The notes beneath the pieces were generated by a model. It did no database searches. It was given only the letters and a program-made list of their open reading frames with translations, and was not told the origin of the DNA. A stretch of DNA of 64,000 nt from Snodgrassella gandavensis. Its GTDB lineage: Bacteria; Pseudomonadota; Gammaproteobacteria; Burkholderiales; Neisseriaceae. Numbering within the stretch: position 1 is the stretch's first letter; each line of letters starts with the position of its first letter. Positions 38,819-50,112 of this stretch are shown one piece after another. The stretch is from NCBI RefSeq assembly GCF_914768025.1, contig NZ_CAJZCE010000003.1, positions 124,001 through 188,000 of the forward strand. Direction: 5' to 3'. Both the position numbers and the translations under genes were made by a program.

Positions 38819-41029
38819 CTATAATCGCGTCACAGCTAATACGCCTTTTACATCGCTCAATTGACTCAGTACCCGTGGTAAATCATTTACCTGATGGACT
38901 TCAACTGTAAAACGCAGCTGCGCTTCGAGGTCACGCGATAACGTTTGCACGGCGGTAACGTTAAGGCGATTGCGTGCCAGTGTTTCAGAAATATCGCGTA
39001 ACAGGCCACTGCGATCCTGAGCACGGATTTCGATATCAATGGCAAAAACCTGATTAGCTGATTCATCAGCCCAGGAAGCAGGCAATACCTTGTCTGGCGA
39101 AATATGCGCCAGATACTGAAATGAGGAACAATTGCTGCGATGAATGGAAATACCCCGTTCACGCGTTACAAACCCGATAATGTTGTCTCCAAACGCTGGT
39201 TTACAGCATTTGGCTAGCGTAGTGAGCAGGCCGGATTCACCATCCACCAGCACACCGCCAAAATTGTTTTTGATTTTACTGCGTTTGACTAAATGGTTTT
39301 CGGTTACTGGAACTTCCGGTTTTTCCAGTAAGGTATCCACCGCTTTCTGAATCATGCGGCCGGTAACTTCTCCATGCCCCATGGCCAGATATAAGTCGTC
39401 TACATTATTGAACCCAAGTGCCTCAGCCAGTTTATGCGTATTCGGCTGCACCTGCATTTTCACTAGCTGTTTTTCCAGTGCGGTACGACCGGACTCGCGT
39501 ATCGACTCGCCATTCTGCTGACGAATATAAGCACGAATCTTGCTGATGGCTTTATTGCTTTTCACCCAGCCATCATGTAGCCAGTTTACTGAAGGTTTAC
39601 CTTCGCGTGCGGTAATGATTTCTACGCGCTGACCATTTTCCAGTGGCGTGGATAAAGGCACAATCTGTCCGTCCACCTTGGCACCACGGCAGCGATTACC
39701 GATATCGGTGTGTAAAGCATAGGCAAAATCAATCGGCGTGGCACCTGCTGGTAAGGAAAATACTTTGCCATGCGGAGACAGGACGTAAATGGTATCGTTA
39801 AAAAGTTCAGTCTGGAAAGCACGCGACAAATCTTCGCGGTCATTACCGCTTTCCGCAATATTTTCGCGCCAGTCGAGTAACTGGCGTAACCACGCAATTT
39901 TGTGCTCGTAGGCTTCATTGCTCTTGCCGCCTTCTTTATAGCGCCAGTGCGCCGCCACGCCGAATTCAGCATACCGATGCATATCAAAGGTACGAATCTG
40001 GATTTCCACTCCTTTGTCATCCGGCCCCACTACTACGGTATGCAGACTTTGATAGTCATTGGGTTTGGGATGAGCAATATAATCATCAAATTCGCCCGGA
40101 ATAGGCTGCCACAAGCTGTGCACAATCCCCAGCGTGGCATAACAGTCTGCTACAGTATCCACCAGAATGCGTACCGCACGAATGTCATACAAACCATCAA
40201 AATTCAGCTTCTTTTTTACCATTTTGCGGTAAATGGAATAAATATGCTTTGGCCGTCCTGCTACTTCAAAGTGCATATTCAGCCGGCTTAACTGCTGCTT
40301 GAGGGTCTCAACAAAATGTTCAATATAATCCAGCCGCTCTGTCCGTTTTTCATCCAGCAGGCGCGCAATTCTTTTATATTCATCCGGATTCTGGTAGCGA
40401 AAGCTTAAATCCTCAAGCTGCCATTTCAATTGCCACACGCCCAGACGATTGGCCAGAGGTGCAAATACAGTCATGGTTTCCTTGGCAACCGCTTTTTTCA
40501 ATGCCTCATCGGTAACCTTGCTCAGATAATTCATGGTTTGAGCACGCATTGCCAGCTTGATTAGTACCACCCGGATATCGGACACCATCGCCAGCAGCAT
40601 CTGGCGCATTGCTTCTGCCTGCTGTAAACGCTCCTCCTGAGTGGCCAGCGGGCTGATGCTAACAAAATAGGTAAGCTTCTGTACCTGATACAAACCAGTC
40701 ACCAACTGCATTACACTGTCACCACATTGTTCTTGTACAATGTTTTTCCAATCAGCCACATAACTGGGCAGACAGCTTAGCATGGTAGCGGCTACAGCAT
40801 CAGGCATTAAATCCATATCTGCTACTGTTTTGGCGGCAATCATCAGATTGGTATACAGGTTTTCGCCACAAAAAGTAACCGCATCCTGCGGATAGCTACT
40901 GTTCACCAAAATCTGTGCATGTCGCAACATTGTCCCCATGGCCGGCGATAAAGAGGCAATATAATCGTCTAACCAGACACAGGGGGAGCAAGAATTGGTG
41001 GCAAGAACTTGATCAGGCGTGCTAACCAT
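38819..41029 (-). CDS. relA: RelA-type (p)ppGpp synthetase
   Basis: 736 residues from the ATG at 41029 (AGG upstream; the frame opens at 41161). The hydrolase-like N-terminal domain lacks the HD motif: TMLSCLPSYVADW stands where SpoT has HDVIEDT, so it should not hydrolyse ppGpp. The synthetase domain has the acidic EFDDYIAHPKPNDYQSLHT (about residue 310), typical of monofunctional RelA rather than the RFKD of SpoT/Rel. TGS (DTIYVLSPHGKVFSLPAGATP, from about 410), zinc-finger-like (KCCKPAFGDNIIGFVTRERG) and ACT domains follow. It makes (p)ppGpp on stalled ribosomes. Confidence 0.93.
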   Translation of the reverse strand: MVSTPDQVLATNSCSPCVWLDDYIASLSPAMGTMLRHAQILVNSSYPQDAVTFCGENLYTNLMIAAKTVADMDLMPDAVAATMLSCLPSYVADWKNIVQEQCGDSVMQLVTGLYQVQKLTYFVSISPLATQEERLQQAEAMRQMLLAMVSDIRVVLIKLAMRAQTMNYLSKVTDEALKKAVAKETMTVFAPLANRLGVWQLKWQLEDLSFRYQNPDEYKRIARLLDEKRTERLDYIEHFVETLKQQLSRLNMHFEVAGRPKHIYSIYRKMVKKKLNFDGLYDIRAVRILVDTVADCYATLGIVHSLWQPIPGEFDDYIAHPKPNDYQSLHTVVVGPDDKGVEIQIRTFDMHRYAEFGVAAHWRYKEGGKSNEAYEHKIAWLRQLLDWRENIAESGNDREDLSRAFQTELFNDTIYVLSPHGKVFSLPAGATPIDFAYALHTDIGNRCRGAKVDGQIVPLSTPLENGQRVEIITAREGKPSVNWLHDGWVKSNKAISKIRAYIRQQNGESIRESGRTALEKQLVKMQVQPNTHKLAEALGFNNVDDLYLAMGHGEVTGRMIQKAVDTLLEKPEVPVTENHLVKRSKIKNNFGGVLVDGESGLLTTLAKCCKPAFGDNIIGFVTRERGISIHRSNCSSFQYLAHISPDKVLPASWADESANQVFAIDIEIRAQDRSGLLRDISETLARNRLNVTAVQTLSRDLEAQLRFTVEVHQVNDLPRVLSQLSDVKGVLAVTRL

Positions 41030-41224
41030 GTTATCAACCTGTTGATTTGTGTAAATTATGATGGCAATTGTACCAAAAGCCATCATTTTCTGCTTCATAA
41101 TGGGCTGTAGAAAAACGCGAATAGTGCTATTATGCGCACCTTTCGCATACACTATATGCAAATAACTTGGCTCGTCCTGCGTTTATAACTTTCGCATATA
41201 GTCTTTATTTTTAAAGGATTTATA

Positions 41225-41791
41225 ATGCAGACTCACCCAGAAGTCATAGGTATTGACGCGATGGCTGCAAAAATTCGCAAAATTCCGAACTGGCCACAGG
41301 AAGGCATTTTATTTCACGATATTACTCCGGTATTGCAAAGTCCGCAGTACTTTCGTCTGCTGGTAGATCTAATGGTTTACCGTTATATGGGGCAGAAAAT
41401 CGATGTCGTTGCTGGTCTGGATGCGCGCGGTTTTATTATCGGTGCTGCGCTGGCGTATCAGCTAAATGTAGGTTTCGTGCCCATCCGTAAAAAAGGCAAG
41501 CTGCCTTTTACAACCATTGCAGAAAGTTATCAGCTTGAGTATGGCCATGCCACCATTGAAATGCACACTGATGCGGTAAAATCCGGTACCCGTGTACTGC
41601 TGGTGGATGATCTGGTAGCAACTGGCGGTACCATGACCGCAGGCGTAAAACTGATCCGCAAGCTGGGTGCAGAAGTAGTGGAAGCCGCCGCCATTATCGA
41701 ATTTACCGATTTACCCGGTGGCAAAAAAATCCGTGACGAGGGTGTACCCCTCTTTACTCTGTATCAGAATTCTGGTTCAGTTGAGCAATAA
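41225..41791 (+). CDS. apt: Adenine phosphoribosyltransferase
   Basis: 188 residues. It salvages adenine plus PRPP to AMP. The family landmarks are present: [28 protein letters not shown], the [11 protein letters not shown] loop and the PRPP-binding [15 protein letters not shown] good AAAGGA site precedes the ATG. It converges with kdsA over a shared terminator. Confidence 0.97.
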   Translation: MQTHPEVIGIDAMAAKIRKIPNWPQEGILFHDITPVLQSPQYFRLLVDLMVYRYMGQKIDVVAGLDARGFIIGAALAYQLNVGFVPIRKKGKLPFTTIAESYQLEYGHATIEMHTDAVKSGTRVLLVDDLVATGGTMTAGVKLIRKLGAEVVEAAAIIEFTDLPGGKKIRDEGVPLFTLYQNSGSVEQ

Positions 41792-41824
41792 ATCCTTGTC
41801 TGCCTGATTTTCAGCCAGACAGAT

Positions 41825-41856
41825 AAAAAAGCAGGGTTTGAAAACCCTGCTTTTTT
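41825..41856. terminator. Bidirectional terminator between apt and kdsA
   Basis: A-run, GCAGGGTTT, short loop, AAACCCTGC, T-run: symmetrical, so it serves both converging genes. Confidence 0.93.
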
Positions 41857-41871
41857 AGTGCCAGTATATAT

Positions 41872-42729
<858 letters not shown>

Positions 42730-43022
42730 TCAGTAAGGTTGCGGCTCATGGGCATCCCTGCCCAGATCACCACAAAACCAGCATTCTACAAAATAGTCAG
42801 CCCAGCGTCCAAACCGGCATGACTCTGATATCCATTAACCATATCAAACCTTTTAATACAAATTTACAAATATATTTTACTCTAATCTGCAAATAGCACC
42901 GTTTCAGATATAGGTTTAGCAACTATTTTCGCGCTACAATAACAAAATAACTTTGCTACACCCACCTGACATATATTTTATCCTTTTAAAAGTAACAACT
43001 TTATAACCATTCAGGATCAATC

Positions 43023-44906
43023 TTGGCATACTTCACGCAGAAACGCTTGCACTGGTTGCTATTGAGCACGTTACTGTCTTCCCTTACCTCGCTGGTATGG
43101 GCAGCCAGCCTGCCAGCGGATAGTGATGATATAGATGACGATATTCCACCACCTAAAACCGGATTGCTGCACAGACTGCTGCATGGCCGAGAACATCGTG
43201 AAGAAAAAAAAATCCAGCCACCGAAAACGCCGCGGGTTCCCATCATCATTGATATAGATAATGCAACTCTACACAAACTGATTAATGACCATTTGCCACT
43301 GATTACCCAACAACTAATTGAAGACCTGGATGACGAACAACTCAGCTTTCTGGCCGAAGAAGCACCGGAACAGACACAAACCATGCTTGAAACCGAAGGC
43401 TATTTCAATGCCAGAGTAAATGTGGAAAAACAGGCCAATGGCTACATTATCCATATCGAAACTGGCCCCCGTACCCACATTGAAAATGTGGATATTTCCC
43501 TGACTGGTAATGTTACTGCTGATGACAGTTTGACCAATTACTACAAAAGCGCCATTGACAACTGGGTACTGCCAGTAGGTGACCCATTTACCCAGAGCAA
43601 CTGGTCGGCAAGTAAATCATCCGTACTTACCGCCATAGTGCGCAAAAAATACCCACTGGCAACCATCAGTGCCAGCCGGGCTACCATTGACCCGCAAAGA
43701 AATCAGGCCGAACTGTCGCTCACGGTAGACAGCAAACAGCCCATCTATTTTGGTGATATTCAAGTTAGCGGTAATGAGCGTTATCCCGTTACCGTCATTA
43801 CCGGCATGGCCAGTTTCAGCCCGGGTTCACCCTATGATCTGGATAAATTGCTCGACTATCAGCAGGCACTGGAACAGGATAGTCATTACGGCAATGCTGT
43901 TGTCAGCGCAGACTTTGATCATATGGAAAACGACCATGTGCCAGTGCTGGTAAAAGTAAGCGAAATGCAGCGCCAGAAACTCACCTTTGGTTTACGCTAC
44001 GATACCAAAAACGGCCCGGGTTTCCGCGGTGGCTATGACCACTATAATGTTTTTCATAAAGGCTTTGTTGGCTCCACCCTGTTCGATACCGACCGTTACG
44101 AAACCACTTTCGGCATCGGCCTGAGCCAGCCACGTAATAACCGCGGCCACTACTGGACCAGCAATCTCAACTATACCTACTCTACCGTACAACACCTTCA
44201 AAGCCGCGCCTTATCCAGCGGTTTCTGGAAAGTACGCGACCGGGACGGAATAGACTCCCGTGTTGGCGTTGAGTATGTTACCGAAAGCAGCAAAATTGAA
44301 AACGGCCCTGACCTCGGGCACAACTACGCCACCATGCTTACCGCCTCGTGGAAACGGCAGAATATCGAAACTCAGCTGCGTCCGGCCAATGGCTATTATC
44401 TGGAAGGTAAAATCGGCACCACCATGGGTAAACTGCTGTCATCAGCATCCATGCAGCGGGTAACTGCCAGTGGCGGCTACTATTTCACGCCAGAAAACAA
44501 AAAATACGGCACTTGGGTATTGCGCAGCCAAATTGGCTATGTACATACCGGTGATACAGTGAATGTACCCTCTATCCTAATGTTTCGCGCCGGTGGTGCC
44601 AACAGCGTACGCGGCTATGAAATGGACAGCATCGGTATCAACAGCTCACAAAACTCAGTTTTACCCGACCGCACACTGGCTGTAGCCAGCGTTGAATACC
44701 AGATTCCCGTGTATAAAGATTTTGCACTGGCTCTGTTTCACGATGCCGGTTCTGTCTCAAAAAATTTCAGTGATATGCAATGGCGTCATGGTAGCGGTTT
44801 CGGCGTACGCTGGTTTAGCCCTGTCGCCCCATTTGCATTTGACATTGCCTATGGCCATCATGATAAAAAATGGCGCTGGTCTATCAGTTTGGGAACCAAA
44901 TTCTAA
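43023..44906 (+). CDS. tamA: TamA, Omp85-family assembly protein
   Basis: 627 residues, starting at a TTG (AGGA six nt upstream). It has a signal peptide (RLHWLLLSTLLSSLTSLVWA), an acidic/proline stretch, POTRA domains (about 75-330, e.g. VDSKQPIYFGDIQVSGN) and a 16-strand Omp85 barrel. The barrel carries the conserved FRAGGANSVRGYE motif near residue 520 and ends GTKF. With TamB it forms the translocation and assembly module, which inserts a subset of outer-membrane proteins such as autotransporters. Its stop overlaps the tamB start by one base. Confidence 0.92.
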   Translation: MAYFTQKRLHWLLLSTLLSSLTSLVWAASLPADSDDIDDDIPPPKTGLLHRLLHGREHREEKKIQPPKTPRVPIIIDIDNATLHKLINDHLPLITQQLIEDLDDEQLSFLAEEAPEQTQTMLETEGYFNARVNVEKQANGYIIHIETGPRTHIENVDISLTGNVTADDSLTNYYKSAIDNWVLPVGDPFTQSNWSASKSSVLTAIVRKKYPLATISASRATIDPQRNQAELSLTVDSKQPIYFGDIQVSGNERYPVTVITGMASFSPGSPYDLDKLLDYQQALEQDSHYGNAVVSADFDHMENDHVPVLVKVSEMQRQKLTFGLRYDTKNGPGFRGGYDHYNVFHKGFVGSTLFDTDRYETTFGIGLSQPRNNRGHYWTSNLNYTYSTVQHLQSRALSSGFWKVRDRDGIDSRVGVEYVTESSKIENGPDLGHNYATMLTASWKRQNIETQLRPANGYYLEGKIGTTMGKLLSSASMQRVTASGGYYFTPENKKYGTWVLRSQIGYVHTGDTVNVPSILMFRAGGANSVRGYEMDSIGINSSQNSVLPDRTLAVASVEYQIPVYKDFALALFHDAGSVSKNFSDMQWRHGSGFGVRWFSPVAPFAFDIAYGHHDKKWRWSISLGTKF

Positions 44907-47900
44907 TGACTGAAACCACACTCAATTCAGGCGAATCATCAGCCACCACTACTGCGCCCGTACCGCCACGCAAACCACGCTGGAAAAACCGGCTGAAAGC
45001 CAGCCTGTATTCCCTGCTTGGTTTACTCATCCTGATCATCGCCATATTATGCTGGCTGGCTGGTACCGAATCAGGTTTACGTTTCAGCGTTCATACCATC
45101 CCAAAATGGTTTGGCGTGCATATCAGTACGGACAAGCTGACAGGCACCATCTGGCGTGGTTTTGCCGGCAACGACATTCGCGTCAGCCATCGCGATTTTG
45201 ACTTATCTATTGCTAAAATTCAGTTCAACTGGAACCACCGCGAACTATGGCAACGACGCCTCCATGTACAGCTACTGGACATAGGTAAAATCAACTATAT
45301 CAATCACAGCGTACCCCAATCCAAGCACAAACCTATTTCCACCTTGCCCAACAGCATCAGCCTGCCACTACAGATTAATATTGATAAGCTTCAGCTTGGC
45401 GGCTTTACCCTTGGCAAAAATCAAACGCCGATTATACTCGCCAGTCAGGCCAGCTATATTTATGATCATCGCAAACACCAGCTTGTCCTCAATGAGCTGA
45501 ATACCCCGTGGCAAAACCTTCAGGGCACAGTAAGCATCGCTACCCAGACACCGTTTGCCCTGAGCGGACGACTTAACGGCAACGGCACCCTTGATAAAAC
45601 CGCAGTTGAAAGTGCAGCCCTCATCAAGGGCAGCCTACAACAGCCCGACCTCTTTGCCCGTCTGGATGGTGGCAATATCCACTTTCGTACCCATGCCATC
45701 CTCAAACCCTATGCTCTGCAACTAAACCACAAAATCGTCAGCATCAACCTGCAAAGCCGCCATCTTAATCCGGCAGCTTTTAGCAACAGCCTACCCTTTG
45801 CCGACCTCAATCTCAATCTGGACCTGAATCTGGCGCCAGTCAATGACAGCAAAAACCAGCTTACGGGTCATATCAAACTCGGCAATGAACAACCCCGTGC
45901 CTATAATGGTGCCAAAATCACTGGGCTACCCATTCGCAGCATCGACGGTGACATCAATATCGACAGTAATGGCAAACTAATATTACCTGCCCTAACCACA
46001 CGCCTGCTGCAACAGGGACAAATCATCACCCGTGGCAGTATCGACAGCACAGCCAGACAGCTCGACATCAACAGCGAATTGTTACGCATCTACGCCGGTG
46101 ATGCGCTCACCACACCGCTATCAGGCTCACTCAATGGCCATATTCGCGTTTTCGGCAACTTTAATGGTTTAACCACTCAATGGCTGCTGGCCAGCGAAAA
46201 AGGCAATAGCGACGGTGCCATCCAGATTATTACCGATGAACAGAAACATCAGCAAACCCTGATACTCGACAAACTGAACCTGACACCAAATGGCGGTGGC
46301 AGCTTCACAGCCAAAGGCAGTCTGGCACTGTATCAGAACAAAGCTTTACAACTTATCATCAACAGCAACAACTTCAATCCAGCCAAAGTCAATGCCAGCT
46401 TTCCCAACGGCAGCATTAACGGCCACATTAAAATTAACGGTCAACTGGCACAACAACCAGCCATTCAGGCAGACATGCTATGGCATAACAGCATACTTTC
46501 CGGTGCAGCACTTTCTGGCAAAGCCACCATCCGTTACCGCAACCAGCATCTGGAACAGGCCAACATCAACCTTATTGCCGGTCAGAACCGGATTGTCACC
46601 AATGGCAGCTTCGGCAAAGCCAGCGACAAGCTTAATCTCGACATCAATGCACCCAATCTGGGACTATTCGGCTTTGGCATGAAAGGCCTGCTCAACACCA
46701 AAGGCTTTATTGCCGGCGAACCGAAAAAAATCACGGCCAATTTAAACGGCGCAGCACGCAACCTGCAAATCGGTCAGCTACTCAACATCAATCAACTGGA
46801 TTTCAAAATCATTGGTTCTCCAGACATCAATCAGCCCCTGCTGGTAAACATGATTGCCGACCACATCAACATCGCCGGCAGTGATGGCAGCAAACCCACC
46901 GTAATCAACAACACCGACATCAAAATCAATGGCCGCGGCAGCCAGCATCAATTACAGGGCAGCAGCAATCTGTCTCTGGATGGTAAGCCCTATCACCTGA
47001 ATATCAATGCTCATGGCGGTCTGGATAAAAACTACCAGTGGCGTGGACGGGTTAACGCTCTGGATATCAGCGGCGTCCTCAATCTGAAGCTGCTCAGCCC
47101 CATCCAGCTCGAAGCCGGAACCCAGCGCGTAAACATGCAGAATGCACATTGGGCAGCACTGGGTGGCAACCTTAACCTGAACACTCTCAACTGGGACAAA
47201 AACAAAGGCCTGACTACCCGGGGAACTGCCAGCAATCTGGCCTTGCGCGAACTGCACAACGTCATCGAATTACCCGTCCAACAGAATCTGGTCATAGGTG
47301 GCGACTGGAACTTCAGCTATAGCCACAATATGCAAGGCTATCTGAAACTCTATCAACAGGGCGGCGACATCACCCTGCCCCAGCACCAGCAAAAACTTGG
47401 CTTACAAAACGTACGGCTGGATACCCAGTTTCAGAATACCCATATCAATAACCACCTGAACGGCCTTACCCGTTATGGCACTACCGATGCCGTACTGGTT
47501 ATTACCCCTAACAGCGGCAAAATCAGCACCGCACCCATCAGCGGACACATCAAAATCGACAGCCCCGACCTCAGCACCACCCGCAACCTGCTGCCCATCG
47601 GCATGCAGCTTAAAGGCAATATGCATGCTGATGCCACCATCAGCGGCCACCTGAATGAACCCCTGCTCAATGGCAACCTCATCGGCGACAACCTTTACTA
47701 CCGCGATCAGGCCAACGGTACCATCCTCGAAAACGGCAGCCTCAGAAGCCATTTTCAGGGACGGCGCTGGCTAATTGACAGCCTCAGCTTTGCCCGCCGC
47801 GATGGCACCATCAAACTTAACGGCGTTGTTGACATGACCAAACTCACACCTGATATCAACGTTACCGCCCACCTTGACCATTACAACATCCTCGACCAAA

Positions 47901-48805
47901 TAAACCGCCGCCTCACCCTCAGCGGTGACGCCCAACTACTCTATACCATTGCCCATGGCATCGTTTTAAATGGCAAACTCAAAGTAGATAAAGGCCTCTT
48001 TGGCATGCAGAAATCTGGTATGCCCCAACTGGACGACGACGTTGTCGTACTCGGTCGCGAAAAAACAGCCAAACAGCAGCGTGCTACCCCCGTCCGTCTC
48101 AACCTCGATTTAGACATGAATAACGCCTTCCGCTTCAGCGGCGAAGGCATAGACGTCCTGCTTGGCGGTCAGCTTACCGCCACCGCCAACCCCGGCAGCA
48201 CCATCCAGATTGTCGGTACCGTAAACGTAGTTCGCGGCCAGTACAAAGCTTATGGTCAGTATCTGGTCATTCAGCATGGCAGCACCATCTCCTTTGTCGG
48301 CCCGATGGATAATCCCAACCTGAAAATTCGTGCCAAACGCCGTTATTCACAGGTAGGTGCCGGCGTTGAAGCACTGGGTCGCCTCGACAGCCCGCGTATT
48401 AACCTCATAGCCAACGAACCCATGAGCGAAAAAGACAAACTGTCATGGCTGATACTGAACCGCCCCAGCAGCGGCAGTGCCGGCGACGAAGCAGCCATTG
48501 CTGCCGCCGCCAGCGCCTGGCTGGCCGGTGGCCTGAACGACAAACTCGGCCTGCTTGACGAAGTCGGTATCACCAGCCAGCAAACCCGCAACAGCCAGAC
48601 AGGCGAAATGAATCCGGCAGAACAAGCCATTACCATCGGTAAACATCTGACCAACAACCTGTATATCAGCTATCTGTATGGTATTGAAAGTGCCACCCAG
48701 ACAGTTAGCATTACCTACCAGATCAGCCGCGCCCTGCAAAGCATCATACATGTAGGTACCGAATCAGCTGGTGGTGAAATCCGTTATACCCGCCGTTTTG
48801 ATTAA
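44906..48805 (+). CDS. tamB: TamB, inner-membrane-anchored translocation/assembly protein
   Basis: 1299 residues from the ATG at 44906, which overlaps the tamA stop (TAATG). One N-terminal transmembrane anchor (SLLGLLILIIAILCWLAG, about residues 30-50) is followed by a very long periplasmic beta-taco/AsmA-like region of repeated amphipathic strands. The C-terminal DUF490 domain has VRGQYKAYGQYLVIQHG and ends EIRYTRRFD, the segment that contacts TamA. Family members also move phospholipid between membranes. GC content is higher than the surrounding accessory DNA, consistent with a core gene. Confidence 0.92.
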   Translation: MTETTLNSGESSATTTAPVPPRKPRWKNRLKASLYSLLGLLILIIAILCWLAGTESGLRFSVHTIPKWFGVHISTDKLTGTIWRGFAGNDIRVSHRDFDLSIAKIQFNWNHRELWQRRLHVQLLDIGKINYINHSVPQSKHKPISTLPNSISLPLQINIDKLQLGGFTLGKNQTPIILASQASYIYDHRKHQLVLNELNTPWQNLQGTVSIATQTPFALSGRLNGNGTLDKTAVESAALIKGSLQQPDLFARLDGGNIHFRTHAILKPYALQLNHKIVSINLQSRHLNPAAFSNSLPFADLNLNLDLNLAPVNDSKNQLTGHIKLGNEQPRAYNGAKITGLPIRSIDGDINIDSNGKLILPALTTRLLQQGQIITRGSIDSTARQLDINSELLRIYAGDALTTPLSGSLNGHIRVFGNFNGLTTQWLLASEKGNSDGAIQIITDEQKHQQTLILDKLNLTPNGGGSFTAKGSLALYQNKALQLIINSNNFNPAKVNASFPNGSINGHIKINGQLAQQPAIQADMLWHNSILSGAALSGKATIRYRNQHLEQANINLIAGQNRIVTNGSFGKASDKLNLDINAPNLGLFGFGMKGLLNTKGFIAGEPKKITANLNGAARNLQIGQLLNINQLDFKIIGSPDINQPLLVNMIADHINIAGSDGSKPTVINNTDIKINGRGSQHQLQGSSNLSLDGKPYHLNINAHGGLDKNYQWRGRVNALDISGVLNLKLLSPIQLEAGTQRVNMQNAHWAALGGNLNLNTLNWDKNKGLTTRGTASNLALRELHNVIELPVQQNLVIGGDWNFSYSHNMQGYLKLYQQGGDITLPQHQQKLGLQNVRLDTQFQNTHINNHLNGLTRYGTTDAVLVITPNSGKISTAPISGHIKIDSPDLSTTRNLLPIGMQLKGNMHADATISGHLNEPLLNGNLIGDNLYYRDQANGTILENGSLRSHFQGRRWLIDSLSFARRDGTIKLNGVVDMTKLTPDINVTAHLDHYNILDQINRRLTLSGDAQLLYTIAHGIVLNGKLKVDKGLFGMQKSGMPQLDDDVVVLGREKTAKQQRATPVRLNLDLDMNNAFRFSGEGIDVLLGGQLTATANPGSTIQIVGTVNVVRGQYKAYGQYLVIQHGSTISFVGPMDNPNLKIRAKRRYSQVGAGVEALGRLDSPRINLIANEPMSEKDKLSWLILNRPSSGSAGDEAAIAAAASAWLAGGLNDKLGLLDEVGITSQQTRNSQTGEMNPAEQAITIGKHLTNNLYISYLYGIESATQTVSITYQISRALQSIIHVGTESAGGEIRYTRRFD

Positions 48806-49579
48806 ATTACATCACCAACCAGAGTTTTCAGAGTGTAGAACCAGCATATTTTTTTAACATAGGCACAAGCACTCTGAAAACTTTATATCGGGCTTAATCT
48901 GTTCGGGACTGATGAATTAAATTAAGATAAATAAATAATCTATACCCACATTGGCTACTTAACTTTCTATAACATCCGCGCAAATTACAAATATCAGAAT
49001 CTATTTTTGTACATACTGCACATCTGGCTTTATTATTTTTACTCAGCATTAGGCATATTTTAATTGTCGCAACAATACAGATATCAGCAATTTACAGATT
49101 CATAGCCGAATTTACTGGTAAAAATAATAAAATTTATAATCATCAGCACAACCAAATACACAAAAATAATTTAATTGCATATTCATTCGATTTTTTTATC
49201 CTTATCATCCTTTTAATATAAGATTAAAATTCGAATTATTTTATTAAGCAACAAACAACAATGTAAGCTAAACCATTATTTTCAACCAAAGCATTACAAT
49301 GCAATATGGATATTATTTTTAGCATAAATTATAAATTTAGAGTTACTTTAATTTCATCAATATCAAAATCACACCGCTGATAAACACAGAATAATTACCC
49401 ATAATTAATATAAAACCATCACCAATACCTGACAGTTTTTTCAAAACCGACATAACTCCACCAGCACTGCGCCTACCCGGCCGATCTTTTTGTCTAAAAG
49501 CACAGTTCCAGCAGGTATGTCAGTTACATACCTGCTCCTATATCCACCCGAAAATCAATTACCGATGCCAATCTAAAAA
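48806..49579. other. 0.77-kb AT-rich spacer after tamB
   Basis: It has no coding frame of interest. A 13-bp inverted repeat, AGTTTTCAGAGTG (48823-48835) and CACTCTGAAAACT (48870-48882), encloses a 34-nt loop and is followed by TTTATAT; it may terminate tamB transcription. The rest is AT-rich and stop-rich. Confidence 0.45.
48823..48886 (+). terminator. Possible long-loop terminator of tamAB
   Basis: A perfect 13-bp stem with a 34-nt loop and a short T-rich tail, about 18 nt after the tamB stop. The long loop lowers confidence. Confidence 0.45.
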
Positions 49580-49999
49580 TTATTTACGCCGGTTATCCAG
49601 TGCCAAACAGCCACCACCTGCCACAGACAGATACAGAAAAATAAAGCAGTATAATACCGCCATCTCTCCCTTATTCAATTGTGGCATAAGCAAAGTATGG
49701 ATACCGGCAGACGGCATATGAATAAACAGGTACGCCACTGCCATCTGGCCACAGAGAATAAAAGCCGTAGGCCGCACAAACAGACCAAGTAACAATAAAA
49801 CACCACCAATTAACTCCAACACACCTGCCGCCCCCATCATCGAGAATAACGGCACCGCACCATGTCCATCAGTCATCGATAGTGGCCATTGCCAGAATTT
49901 CGCCGTGGCATGCTGAATATACAAAAACCCTGTAACCAGACGCAGTAAACCTAGTGCATAGCCAGCACCCTTAGCATAAATTTTTTGTGCATTAATCAT
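49580..49999 (-). CDS. DoxX-family membrane protein
   Basis: 139 residues with four hydrophobic helices. The DoxX family pattern is LLRLVTGFLYIQHATAKF near the start, GVLELIGGVLLLLGLFVRPTAFIL in the middle and NKGEMAVLYCFIFLYLSVAG near the end. Members are inner-membrane proteins linked to redox or thiol-stress functions in some species; the role here is unknown. AAGGGA precedes the ATG. It is divergent from a LysR regulator 113 nt away, which may control it. Confidence 0.85.
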   Translation of the reverse strand: MINAQKIYAKGAGYALGLLRLVTGFLYIQHATAKFWQWPLSMTDGHGAVPLFSMMGAAGVLELIGGVLLLLGLFVRPTAFILCGQMAVAYLFIHMPSAGIHTLLMPQLNKGEMAVLYCFIFLYLSVAGGGCLALDNRRK

Positions 50000-50112
50000 G
50001 GTAATCCCTTCTCTTTGTCCATAAAAAAGAAAACGGACGGTAGTGTATTGAATTTACCATTGAGAAACGATATCATTTTTATAGAATAATTATTTCCTGT
50101 AAAGAAACATAA